NCBI GenBank assembly: GCA_937880065.1
Contig: CALFMA010000536.1
Coordinates: 1-5,696 of the forward strand
Length of the DNA stretch: 5,696 bases
From: an uncultured Ruminococcus sp.
Lineage (GTDB): Bacteria; Bacillota_A; Clostridia; Oscillospirales; Ruminococcaceae
Direction of reading: 5' to 3'
Each line of letters starts with the position of its first letter. Position 1 is the first letter of the stretch. A program made the position numbers and the translations under genes. The notes beneath the pieces are model-generated. The model worked only from the letters and a program-made list of their open reading frames with translations. It ran no database searches and had not been told where the DNA came from. This document shows positions 1 to 4,484 of this stretch, piece by piece.

Positions 1-119
1 ACTTTGAAGAAGGCCTGAAGAAGTCCTACGCATGGTTTTTGGAAAACAGGGATAACATTGTGTTTAAAGCAAACGTAGATAAAAATCTGTATGAAATCAT
101 TGCAGAATTATCCGTGTAA
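1..119 (+). CDS. NAD-dependent epimerase/dehydratase-like protein, C-terminal end (partial)
   Basis: An open frame enters from the left edge and stops at TAA 117-119. It gives 38 residues beginning FEEGLKKSYAWFLENRDN and ending AELSV. The FEEGLKKSYAWFLEN pattern resembles the C-terminal helix of short-chain NAD(P)-dependent sugar-nucleotide epimerases/dehydratases (extended SDR family), where a similar EEGI..TYEWF tail is common. The catalytic and Rossmann parts lie outside the window, so substrate and reaction cannot be read. The next gene starts 15 nt after the stop in the same direction with no terminator between, so the two are probably cotranscribed. Family assignment rests on the tail alone and is tentative. 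Confidence 0.55.
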   Translation, partial: FEEGLKKSYAWFLENRDNIVFKANVDKNLYEIIAELSV

Positions 120-124
120 CAGAG

Positions 125-129
125 AGGAG
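125..129 (+). promoter_or_regulatory. Ribosome binding site of the HAD hydrolase gene
   Basis: AGGAG lies 5 nt before the ATG at 135, inside the 15-nt gap after the upstream stop codon. It fixes the start of the hydrolase and supports translation from a shared transcript. Confidence 0.75.
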
Positions 130-134
130 TCCCT

Positions 135-863
135 ATGAAATTACCTAAAATGATTTTATTTGACTATGGCGGAACTCTCATACAAGACCCTATTTATAAA
201 ATGACTGAGGGAAATAGTGCGATTTTCCCCTATATTACGGAAAATCCCCATAATGTGACAAAGGAGCAGTTCAGCGATTTCGTAAAGCAGCTTTTTGATG
301 AAATCAGACAGCTGAGAGGTGAACTCATTGAAATTCACGAGCATCATTTTCTCCGCTATGTACTGGAATATTTCGGCATAAAGCTGTCGATTTCAATTGA
401 AGAAGCGGAGTGGATTATTTCCACCACTTTAGGGGATAACATAATGACTCCAGATGCAGATAAAATGCTGAAAGCACTTACTGAAAAGGGCATAAAAACG
501 GGAATTATCAGCAATTTATGCTGGTCGGGAAACGCTCTTGAACGAGTTATGGCGGAACTTTTCCCAGAACATAAATTTGAGTTTATTATGACTTCAAGCG
601 AATATATTTTCCGCAAACCCGACAGACATCTTTTTGATTTAGCAGTACGCAAATCGGGCTTCAAGGCGGAGGAAATATGGTATTGCGGCAATTTTATTGA
701 TGTTGACGTAATTGGTGCGAATAATGCAGGACTTTTTCCTGTGCTGTACGATAACAGCGATATTTACGACAGATTTCATAAGCTCAACGACATAAGCAAA
801 ATTGACTTCCCATTCCACCACATCGGCGGTTGGGGAGAACTGATAAAACTTCTTGAAAAATAA
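135..863 (+). CDS. HAD-superfamily hydrolase with atypical acidic motifs
   Basis: This 242-residue cytosolic protein has the layout of a HAD subfamily I hydrolase, usually a small-molecule phosphatase. Motif I is DYGGTL at residues 10-15, with the nucleophile Asp10. A helical cap follows at about 16-100. Motif II is GIISN (Ser126), motif III is the Lys of RKPD (Lys161), and motif IV is CGNFIDVDVIGANNAG at 184-199. The length is normal for the family. Two positions differ from the classical pattern: the second Asp of DxDxT is Gly12, and the GD of motif IV is GN (Asn186), leaving Asp189 and Asp191 as possible metal ligands. The protein may still be a phosphatase, since DYGGT variants occur in the family, or it may have altered chemistry. 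The substrate is unknown; a preceding epimerase-like gene would fit a sugar or nucleotide-sugar phosphate, but that is inference. Confidence 0.85.
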   Translation: MKLPKMILFDYGGTLIQDPIYKMTEGNSAIFPYITENPHNVTKEQFSDFVKQLFDEIRQLRGELIEIHEHHFLRYVLEYFGIKLSISIEEAEWIISTTLGDNIMTPDADKMLKALTEKGIKTGIISNLCWSGNALERVMAELFPEHKFEFIMTSSEYIFRKPDRHLFDLAVRKSGFKAEEIWYCGNFIDVDVIGANNAGLFPVLYDNSDIYDRFHKLNDISKIDFPFHHIGGWGELIKLLEK

Positions 864-867
864 AAAT

Positions 868-887
868 TCCCCAGCAAAAGCAGGGGA
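868..887 (+). promoter_or_regulatory. Intercistronic hairpin before the TSCPD gene
   Basis: TCCCC (868-872) pairs with GGGGA (883-887). An A-A mismatch follows, then GC/GC closing an AAAA loop. No U-tract follows, so it is not a terminator. It sits between the hydrolase stop and the next start, and would mask the GGGGAG sequence while leaving AAAGG (889-893) free as ribosome binding site. An RNA-stability or translation-tuning role is inferred. Confidence 0.45.
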
Positions 888-900
888 GAAAGGTGCAATT

Positions 901-1155
901 ATGGAATACACATACAAAACTAAAATGGTATGCTCAAAGGAAATCAAGTTTGACATTGAGGGCGATGTTATCACAAATGTTCGTTTCCTCGGCGGCTGCA
1001 ACGGCAACCTCAAGGCTATCTCAAAGCTTGTGGACGGCTACACCGTGGAGCAGATTGAGTCTAAACTCCGTGGAAACACCTGCGGAATGCGTCCTACTTC
1101 CTGTGCTGATCAGCTTAGCATAGCTGTCAGAGAGGCATACGAGGCTACGAAATAG
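901..1155 (+). CDS. TSCPD-domain small protein (TIGR03905-like)
   Basis: This is an 84-residue protein starting MEYTYKTKMVCSKEI. AAAGG lies 7 nt upstream of the ATG at 901; an in-frame ATG at 853 overlaps the hydrolase gene and lacks a comparable site. The sequence matches the small TSCPD-domain proteins: an N-terminal Cys11, GGCNGNLKAIS at 31-41 with Cys33, and the signature TCGMRPTSCADQL at 60-72 with Cys61 and Cys68. The usual TSCPD tetrapeptide reads TSCAD here. The family is uncharacterised. A related domain occurs at the end of B12-dependent ribonucleotide reductases, and the conserved cysteines suggest metal binding or redox chemistry, which is inference. The gene follows the hydrolase by 37 nt and is probably the last of the operon. 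It runs to within 8 bp of the opposing lipid kinase gene. Confidence 0.85.
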   Translation: MEYTYKTKMVCSKEIKFDIEGDVITNVRFLGGCNGNLKAISKLVDGYTVEQIESKLRGNTCGMRPTSCADQLSIAVREAYEATK

Positions 1156-1174
1156 AATTAGTGCTACGAAATAG
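1144..1174. repeat. 12-bp direct repeat across the convergent gene ends
   Basis: GCTACGAAATAG occurs at 1144-1155 and again at 1163-1174, separated by AATTAGT. The left copy encodes the last residues and stop of the TSCPD protein. The right copy, read on the other strand, encodes the last residues and stop of the lipid kinase. A 19-bp tandem duplication is the simplest origin. Confidence 0.85.
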
Positions 1175-2099
1175 CGTTGGGATCAGAGAAAATCGACTGG
1201 TCACGGTCCCCTGCCATAAAACGAATGGCTTTGCAATGGTTTTCAACCACATTTACAGGCAAATCGCCGCCGAATTCGCCGTCAAGAGTCCATGAAATCT
1301 GCTCATCATTGAGGGCAGTAAAGGTTATTTTGTCGGTGCGGAAAGATCTGATATACTCCTTGTCAATCTCTACGGAGATGTTCAGCAAGGAGTGTACTAT
1401 TTTCTGCAATTGCACGATATTTGCAGGCTTTTTAATCAGCGTAACCTCAAAAAGTCCGTCATCAAGGACAAAATCGTTCATTGAAAGAAGTCCTGCAACT
1501 GAGCCTGAATTTGTCACCATACCGAAAATGAAATCGTCCTCCAGTACATTTCCGTTGTATTCGATACGCATAAGCTTTGAACGGAGATTTGTAAGCTGAG
1601 TAAGTCCGTTGAGGATATATGAAGCGTGACCGAGGACGTTTTTCACCTGCTGTGAGGTTTCGTATGTGACGTTGGTGACTGCTCCGAATGCAGCTATATA
1701 GGTGAAATAGCGGTTGTTGAAGCTGCCGATGTCAATTTCCATAGGTGTGCCGTGGGTAATCCACTTCACAGCGTCCATGGTGTTTTTGGGGATTCCTAAA
1801 GTTCGTGCGAAATCGTTAGTTGAACCTGCGGGGATATAACCCACGGGAGGCTTATTTTTGCTTGCCATAATTCCGTGGAGACATTGGCTTAACGTGCCGT
1901 CACCGCCTGCACATACGATAAGGTCATAGCCTGCGGAACAGGCATATTTTGCCTTTTCACGTGCGTCTTTGCCGTTTTGCGTTATGTGAATTGTGACTTC
2001 ATAGCCTGATTTTGTGAATTGGTCTAATATATCGCCCAGCATTGAGCCTATAGTGGCTTTTCCTGCCACAAGATTTACAATAAAGTAAAGTCGTTTCAT
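1164..2099 (-). CDS. Diacylglycerol/lipid kinase, YegS/BmrU family
   Basis: This 311-residue protein belongs to the DAGK-catalytic family, which transfers phosphate from ATP to diacylglycerol or related lipids at the membrane face, often to recycle diacylglycerol. Visible motifs are an N-terminal IVNLVAGK (7-14), the nucleotide-binding GGDGT (65-69), IPAGSTNDFAR (89-99) and, near the C-terminus, LDGE (about 272-275) carrying the catalytic Glu. The length is typical. An in-frame ATG 48 nt further upstream exists. I chose the ATG at 2099-2097 because GGGAG stands 7 nt before it and the protein then begins with the family's usual KRLYFIVNP-like strand (Leu replaces Pro here). The gene is monocistronic, with its own promoter, and converges on the TSCPD gene with an 8-bp gap and no room for a separate terminator. 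The last residues (NAIS) arise from the local 12-bp repeat. Confidence 0.92.
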   Translation of the reverse strand: MKRLYFIVNLVAGKATIGSMLGDILDQFTKSGYEVTIHITQNGKDAREKAKYACSAGYDLIVCAGGDGTLSQCLHGIMASKNKPPVGYIPAGSTNDFARTLGIPKNTMDAVKWITHGTPMEIDIGSFNNRYFTYIAAFGAVTNVTYETSQQVKNVLGHASYILNGLTQLTNLRSKLMRIEYNGNVLEDDFIFGMVTNSGSVAGLLSMNDFVLDDGLFEVTLIKKPANIVQLQKIVHSLLNISVEIDKEYIRSFRTDKITFTALNDEQISWTLDGEFGGDLPVNVVENHCKAIRFMAGDRDQSIFSDPNAIS

Positions 2100-2122
2100 T
2101 ATGATGCTCCCGATTTTTAATT

Positions 2123-2142
2123 TTACCAAAACAAAGTGGTAA
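2123..2142 (-). promoter_or_regulatory. Leader hairpin of the lipid kinase mRNA
   Basis: TTACCA (2123-2128) and TGGTAA (2137-2142) form a 6-bp inverted repeat around an 8-nt loop, inside the roughly 60-nt leader between the kinase promoter and its ribosome binding site. It could be a small mRNA hairpin or a protein-binding palindrome; the sequence does not decide. Confidence 0.35.
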
Positions 2143-2168
2143 CGCATTACAAGTGTACTATTTATTAT

Positions 2169-2197
2169 ATTATATCCGTATTTTCGGGATTTTGCAA
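2169..2197 (-). promoter_or_regulatory. SigA-type promoter of the lipid kinase gene
   Basis: Read on the minus strand, TTGCAA (2197-2192) and TATAAT (2174-2169) are separated by exactly 17 nt. The start site would fall near 2162, leaving a leader of about 60 nt before the ATG. The -35 hexamer TTGCAA is the variant also used in the three repeated modules further right. Confidence 0.75.
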
Positions 2198-2236
2198 TAG
2201 AAATATATAATTAAAAAATAAATTTTTTAAAAACCC

Positions 2237-2265
2237 TTGACAAACCCGAAAAAGTGTGTTATAAT
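2237..2265 (+). promoter_or_regulatory. Consensus SigA promoter of tRNA-Gln
   Basis: TTGACA (2237-2242) and TATAAT (2260-2265) are separated by 17 nt, a perfect consensus. This suits a stable RNA gene. The tRNA begins 40 nt after the -10 box. The stretch around the -10 (AAAGTGTGTTATAATATA) nearly equals that of the promoters of the LRR and EamA genes. Confidence 0.85.
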
Positions 2266-2305
2266 ATAAAAGCTGAATGAGTACAGCACAAAAATAAATC
2301 GAAAC

Positions 2306-2380
2306 TGGGGTGTCGCCAAGCGGTAAGGCAACGGACTCTGACTCCGTCATTCGAGGGTTCAAATCCTTCCACCCCAACCA
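2306..2380 (+). tRNA. trnQ: tRNA-Gln (anticodon CUG)
   Basis: The full cloverleaf can be drawn. Acceptor TGGGGTG (2306-2312) pairs with CACCCCA (2370-2376), with discriminator A2377 and encoded CCA 2378-2380. The D-arm has GCC...GGTAAGGC. Anticodon stem ACGGA/TCCGT (2331-2335, 2343-2347) holds CTG at 2338-2340. The variable loop has 5 nt. The T-arm GAGGG-TTCAAAT-CCTTC (2353-2369) contains one G-U pair. Anticodon CUG reads CAG glutamine codons. It is a single gene with its own promoter and terminator, and no second tRNA follows. Confidence 0.96.
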
Positions 2381-2384
2381 TTTT

Positions 2385-2413
2385 AAAAGCCACGCAAATG
2401 CATGGCTTTTTTT
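2385..2413 (+). terminator. Rho-independent terminator of tRNA-Gln
   Basis: AAAAGCCACGC and GCATGGCTTTT form a stem with one C-A mismatch around AAAT, followed by seven T residues (2407-2413). It begins 5 nt after the CCA end of the tRNA. Confidence 0.85.
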
Positions 2414-2476
2414 GTTTATAATGCCGCATGTTTTCACATTATGGTATGACGATTTTTAAATAGAGAGTGTGATGAT

Positions 2477-2806
2477 ATGAAAAACAAATCTAATGTAATT
2501 CTTTTTTGGATTTCCTTTATTCCGTATGTAATGTTAATTGTAACAAGCCTGACAAGTATAAAAAATGGTGTATCATTGGGTTTATTTGGTGATCAAACTT
2601 TACATTATGGACTGGAAGCGTATTCAACGACCTTTATTATTACTTTCTTCAGATTGTGGTACATATTTGTAGCTTGTTTAATTTGTCAGATTATCATATT
2701 GCTGATTGAGAAATGCAAGAACAAAACAAAGATTAAGCTATATGTTTTCGAAATGTTTATCATTTATGTTCTAGGAGATGTTCTGTTGTTTTTTGAAGGT
2801 GTTTAA
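2477..2806 (+). CDS. Small three-helix membrane protein of unknown function
   Basis: This is a 109-residue, strongly hydrophobic protein that I do not recognise. Helices are likely at about 7-25, 52-77 and 87-106. The segment between the first two, about 28-50, is polar (KNGVSLGLFGDQTLHYG). The short loop between the last two is lysine-rich (EKCKNKTKIK, 78-87), which by the positive-inside rule suggests it faces the cytoplasm. The ATG at 2477 is preceded by AGAGAG at about 9 nt. No convincing promoter lies between the tRNA terminator and the gene: a TATAAT at 2417-2422 exists, but its -35 position falls in the terminator stem, so read-through from the tRNA promoter is possible. The gene is AT-rich and ends 20 nt before the first terminator-promoter module. 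It is probably real, given its clean membrane pattern and its terminator. Confidence 0.75.
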   Translation: MKNKSNVILFWISFIPYVMLIVTSLTSIKNGVSLGLFGDQTLHYGLEAYSTTFIITFFRLWYIFVACLICQIIILLIEKCKNKTKIKLYVFEMFIIYVLGDVLLFFEGV

Positions 2807-2825
2807 TTCGTCACATATTGACAGT

Positions 2826-2857
2826 AAAACCTCCGATGATTTCATAGGAGGTTTTTT
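2826..2857 (+). terminator. Terminator of the small membrane protein gene (module A)
   Basis: AAAACCTCC (2826-2834) pairs with GGAGGTTTT (2847-2855) and six T residues end at 2857. The inner stem ATGA/TCAT also pairs, but a G-A mismatch interrupts it, because A2846 replaces the C found in copies B and C. Confidence 0.85.
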
Positions 2858-2858
2858 A

Positions 2859-2887
2859 TTGCAATTCTATATAAAGTGTGGTATAAT
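2859..2887 (+). promoter_or_regulatory. SigA-type promoter of the LRR-like gene (module A)
   Basis: TTGCAA (2859-2864) and TATAAT (2882-2887) have a 17-nt spacer. The -35 box starts one base after the terminator's T-run. The predicted start near 2894 gives a leader of about 52 nt. Confidence 0.8.
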
Positions 2888-2891
2888 ATAA

Positions 2892-2928
2892 GAAAACTGA
2901 ACGACTGGCAAATCTCAATCAAGTTTTC
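2892..2928 (+). promoter_or_regulatory. Leader inverted repeat before the LRR-like gene
   Basis: GAAAACT at 2892-2898, at the predicted 5' end of the transcript, is complementary to AGTTTTC at 2922-2928, directly before the ribosome binding site GAGGGGG (2929-2935). The 7-bp stem would close a 23-nt loop and place the ribosome binding site at its foot. The function is inferred only. Confidence 0.4.
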
Positions 2929-2945
2929 GAGGGGGTATAATTATA

Positions 2946-3704
2946 ATGAAGAAGCATTTGAAAGTGATACTGTGTTTTGTGATAACTGCAATTATTATCA
3001 TTGGTGCCATACTGTTTTTCAGACATAATTATGTTAATCTGGAAGGTGAATTTGTCAAAAGGGACATTGAGAAAGTAAATGTGCATCTTGAAGACGTTGA
3101 TATCAATGAACTGAACAGATGCTCGGAAATAAGAGATATGCTTGTACACCGTTCTCCCGGTGACCTTTTTTCTCAGCTTACAGTATTTGAACATCTTGAA
3201 ACGCTGATGGTTTTCAATACTAAGGAAGAATATTCTGATGATTTTATTGAAATGGTAAATAAACAGCCGAATCTGAAAAACTTGGACATTTTTAGAGGTT
3301 CCGAAGTTGATTTGAATGGCATAAATAACAGTTCTGTTGAATGGTTGAATATTTCATCTATGTCTGTAAAGAATTTCCAAAGTGTTGCTGACTGTAGTTC
3401 TTTGAAGACTCTTATTCTGAGCAGGTCTCAAATAGATGACTGCATCATTGCTGAAGAAAATACCGGAAATGATTACGAGCCTTATAATTATTATCTCAGG
3501 GACAGCTCACAATTTTCAGTTTTTGATAATATTGAAGAACTCCGTTTGTATAACATCTATATAGAAGATATTTCCGGTCTTACAGATATGGATTCTCTGA
3601 AAAGCATAACTATTTCAGAGGGTTTTATTTCAGACGAAACAATAAAAGCACTTGAAGAAAACGGTATAGATGTCATTATAGATACCATTGAAGAAAACAG
3701 CTAA
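2946..3704 (+). CDS. Membrane-anchored leucine-rich-repeat-like protein
   Basis: This 252-residue protein has a short basic start (MKKHLK) and one hydrophobic segment at about 7-25, with no lipobox. It is therefore likely an uncleaved N-terminal anchor with the rest outside the cell. The exported part shows recurring leucine-rich segments of the type xLxxLxIx: HLETLMVF (83-90), NLKNLDIF (109-116), SVEWLNIS (130-137), SLKTLILS (152-159), NIEELRLY (195-202) and SLKSITIS (217-224). One unit carries the classic IEDISGLTDMDSLK continuation at 206-219. The repeats are irregular and few, so the fold is likely but not certain; binding of a protein or surface ligand would be the expected role. ATG 2946 has the strong site GAGGGGG 10 nt upstream. 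The gene stands alone between module A and module B. Confidence 0.75.
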   Translation: MKKHLKVILCFVITAIIIIGAILFFRHNYVNLEGEFVKRDIEKVNVHLEDVDINELNRCSEIRDMLVHRSPGDLFSQLTVFEHLETLMVFNTKEEYSDDFIEMVNKQPNLKNLDIFRGSEVDLNGINNSSVEWLNISSMSVKNFQSVADCSSLKTLILSRSQIDDCIIAEENTGNDYEPYNYYLRDSSQFSVFDNIEELRLYNIYIEDISGLTDMDSLKSITISEGFISDETIKALEENGIDVIIDTIEENS

Positions 3705-3743
3705 AATAAAATGTAATCTGTTTTGAGCAAGAGTGACAATTTC

Positions 3744-3771
3744 CCTCCGATGATTTCATCGGAGGTTTTTT
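3744..3771 (+). terminator. Terminator of the LRR-like gene (module B)
   Basis: CCTCCGATGA (3744-3753) and TCATCGGAGG (3756-3765) form a perfect 10-bp inverted repeat with only TT between, followed by six T residues (3766-3771). This is the only copy whose arms match perfectly. Confidence 0.9.
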
Positions 3772-3772
3772 G

Positions 3773-3801
3773 TTGCAATTATCTGCGGAATGTGATATAA
3801 T
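3773..3801 (+). promoter_or_regulatory. SigA-type promoter of the acetyltransferase gene (module B)
   Basis: TTGCAA (3773-3778) and TATAAT (3796-3801) are separated by 17 nt, with the -35 box one base after the terminator T-run. The predicted start is near 3808. Confidence 0.8.
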
Positions 3802-3807
3802 ATATGT

Positions 3808-3837
3808 GGTCGGACAGACCGACAAATTTGAATTTGT
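3808..3837 (+). promoter_or_regulatory. Leader hairpin and palindrome before the acetyltransferase gene
   Basis: Two dyads follow the promoter. GTCGG and CCGAC pair around ACAGA (3809-3823), with an alternative GGTC/GACC pairing. ACAAATTTGAATTTGT (3822-3837) is a 16-bp palindrome with a central TG. The ribosome binding site GGAG (3838-3841) follows at once. They could be a 5' mRNA-stabilising hairpin and an operator; the second is not kept intact in module C. Confidence 0.45.
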
Positions 3838-3852
3838 GGAGTTGATAAAGCA

Positions 3853-4311
3853 ATGGAAATAATAGCATATGAAATGAAGTATGTTAATGATAGTGTTGAA
3901 AAAAGTGATATTGTTTGCATTCCTTTTGAAGTGGCGTTCTTTCAAGAATATATGAGAATATACAATGAATGTTTTTACGAAATGAGAAAAGCACTTGATA
4001 TTCACCCATATAATTTTTTGAATGAGTACAAACAAATTGTTGAAAAGGTTAAGGATATCTATTTACTTATAAATCAAGGAGAAATCATTGGTTCAATTGC
4101 ATGTTATGGTAATGAAATAGATGATTTAATAGTAAACAAGAAATTTCAACATAAAGGATATGGCAAACAGCTTTTATTATGGGGAATGCAACATATTAGA
4201 GAAAAAGGCAATGAACCGATTACCTTACACGTTGCAAAATGGAATAACAATGCTCTTATGTTATACAAGAAAGTAGGATTTGAAATTGCGACTGTTGAAA
4301 GGGTTCGCTAA
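3853..4311 (+). CDS. GNAT-family N-acetyltransferase
   Basis: This is a 152-residue cytosolic acetyltransferase that would use acetyl-CoA to acylate an amine of an unknown substrate. The acetyl-CoA motif A is clear: strand IDDLIV (89-94) followed by QHKGYGKQL (99-107), the Q/RxxGxG pyrophosphate loop. Motif B is represented by LHVAKWNNNALMLYKKVGFE (125-144), with the family's Asn, Tyr and GF positions. The N-terminal part (about 25-62) is less conserved and probably forms the acceptor site. The length is standard. ATG 3853 has GGAG 11 nt upstream. Composition is very AT-rich compared with the lipid kinase. The gene lies alone between modules B and C, and an AAATTCCAATTT word overlaps its stop. 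Roles such as antibiotic or metabolite acetylation are possible, but nothing here selects one. Confidence 0.9.
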   Translation: MEIIAYEMKYVNDSVEKSDIVCIPFEVAFFQEYMRIYNECFYEMRKALDIHPYNFLNEYKQIVEKVKDIYLLINQGEIIGSIACYGNEIDDLIVNKKFQHKGYGKQLLLWGMQHIREKGNEPITLHVAKWNNNALMLYKKVGFEIATVERVR

Positions 4312-4321
4312 ATTCCAATTT
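4310..4321 (+). repeat. AAATTCCAATTT at the acetyltransferase stop (first copy)
   Basis: The exact 12-bp word AAATTCCAATTT begins within the stop codon of the acetyltransferase. It recurs at 5346-5357 directly after the stop of the EamA gene, and CGAACA follows shortly after both copies. It may mark the right end of the two units. Confidence 0.7.
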
Positions 4322-4376
4322 ATAAAACCGAACATATTCTTAAATGTCATCTATTTTGAGCAAGAGTGACAATTTC

Positions 4377-4404
4377 CCTCCGATGATTTCATCGGAGATT
4401 TTTT
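4377..4404 (+). terminator. Terminator of the acetyltransferase gene (module C)
   Basis: CCTCCGATGA (4377-4386) pairs with TCATCGGAGA (4389-4398), followed by six T residues. The last base of the right arm is A instead of G, so the outermost pair at the foot of the stem is lost relative to module B. Confidence 0.85.
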
Positions 4405-4405
4405 A

Positions 4406-4434
4406 TTGCAATTATCTGCAAAGTGTGGTATAAT
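4406..4434 (+). promoter_or_regulatory. SigA-type promoter of the EamA gene (module C)
   Basis: TTGCAA (4406-4411) and TATAAT (4429-4434) have a 17-nt spacer. The predicted start is near 4441. The leader opens with GGTTGGACAGACC, which still folds as in module B because C-to-T replaces a G-C pair with G-U. Confidence 0.8.
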
Positions 4435-4484
4435 ATAGGTGGTTGGACAGACCGAAAAATAAGAATTTGAAAGAGATGTACCCA

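Larger units (their letters stand above)
2819..2890 (+). repeat. Terminator-promoter module, copy A
   Basis: This is the first of three related intergenic modules. From 2830 to 2890 it aligns without gaps to 4377-4437 with 55 of 61 positions identical, and TGACA at 2819-2823 matches the same word in the other copies. It contains a hairpin terminator for the gene on the left and a promoter for the gene on the right. It lacks the TTTTGAGCAAGAG block that precedes the terminators of copies B and C. Confidence 0.85.
3709..3836 (+). repeat. Terminator-promoter module, copy B
   Basis: Positions 3709-3822 align gap-free with 4342-4455 (offset 633); I count 104 of 114 bases identical, and weaker similarity (AATTTG) continues to 3836. 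In order it holds TTTTGAGCAAGAGTGACAAT, a perfect hairpin terminator, a promoter and the 5' leader hairpin. The offset equals the length of one complete unit containing the acetyltransferase gene. Confidence 0.92.
4342..4469 (+). repeat. Terminator-promoter module, copy C
   Basis: This copy is gap-free homologous to module B (offset 633; 10 mismatches in 114 bp up to 4455, with AATTTG still matching at 4464-4469). From 4377 to 4437 it is also homologous to module A. The stretch AAAGTGTGGTATAATATA around the -10 box is identical in A and C. It separates the acetyltransferase and transporter genes. Confidence 0.92.

Noticed and set aside
868..893. Terminator between the hydrolase and TSCPD genes
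   Set aside because: The hairpin is followed by GAAAGGTGCAATT, with no T-run, so it is kept as an intercistronic hairpin only.
639..1013. Minus-strand open frame across the hydrolase end and TSCPD start
   Set aside because: It is antisense to two well-supported genes, with no recognisable domain, promoter or ribosome binding site.
1177..1599. Plus-strand open frame of 140 codons inside the lipid kinase gene
   Set aside because: It is a shadow of the kinase coding strand; composition and sequence (serine- and lysine-rich, no domain) are typical of an antisense frame.
2417..2422. TATAAT as -10 box of the small membrane protein gene
   Set aside because: No acceptable -35 hexamer lies 16-18 nt upstream; that position is within the tRNA terminator stem. 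I leave the promoter of this gene unassigned.
2165..2437. Minus-strand open frame of 90 codons over the tRNA region
   Set aside because: Its central part ([22 protein letters not shown]) is simply the tRNA-Gln gene read on the opposite strand, a well-known spurious translation, and no ribosome binding site supports it.
3709..3836. MITE-like transposable repeat
   Set aside because: I found no clean terminal inverted repeats or target-site duplication at the edges of modules B and C. The internal dyads are explained by the terminator and leader hairpins.
3676..4035. Minus-strand open frame through module B and the start of the GNAT gene
   Set aside because: It runs through the terminator-promoter module and antisense to the acetyltransferase. 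It arises from AT-rich sequence and has no domain.
3709..4469. Integron attC sites or a CRISPR array
   Set aside because: The repeats are about 114 bp long and only three in number, and are separated by whole genes. They lack GTTRRRY/RYYYAAC core pairs, and no integrase or cas gene is present in the window.
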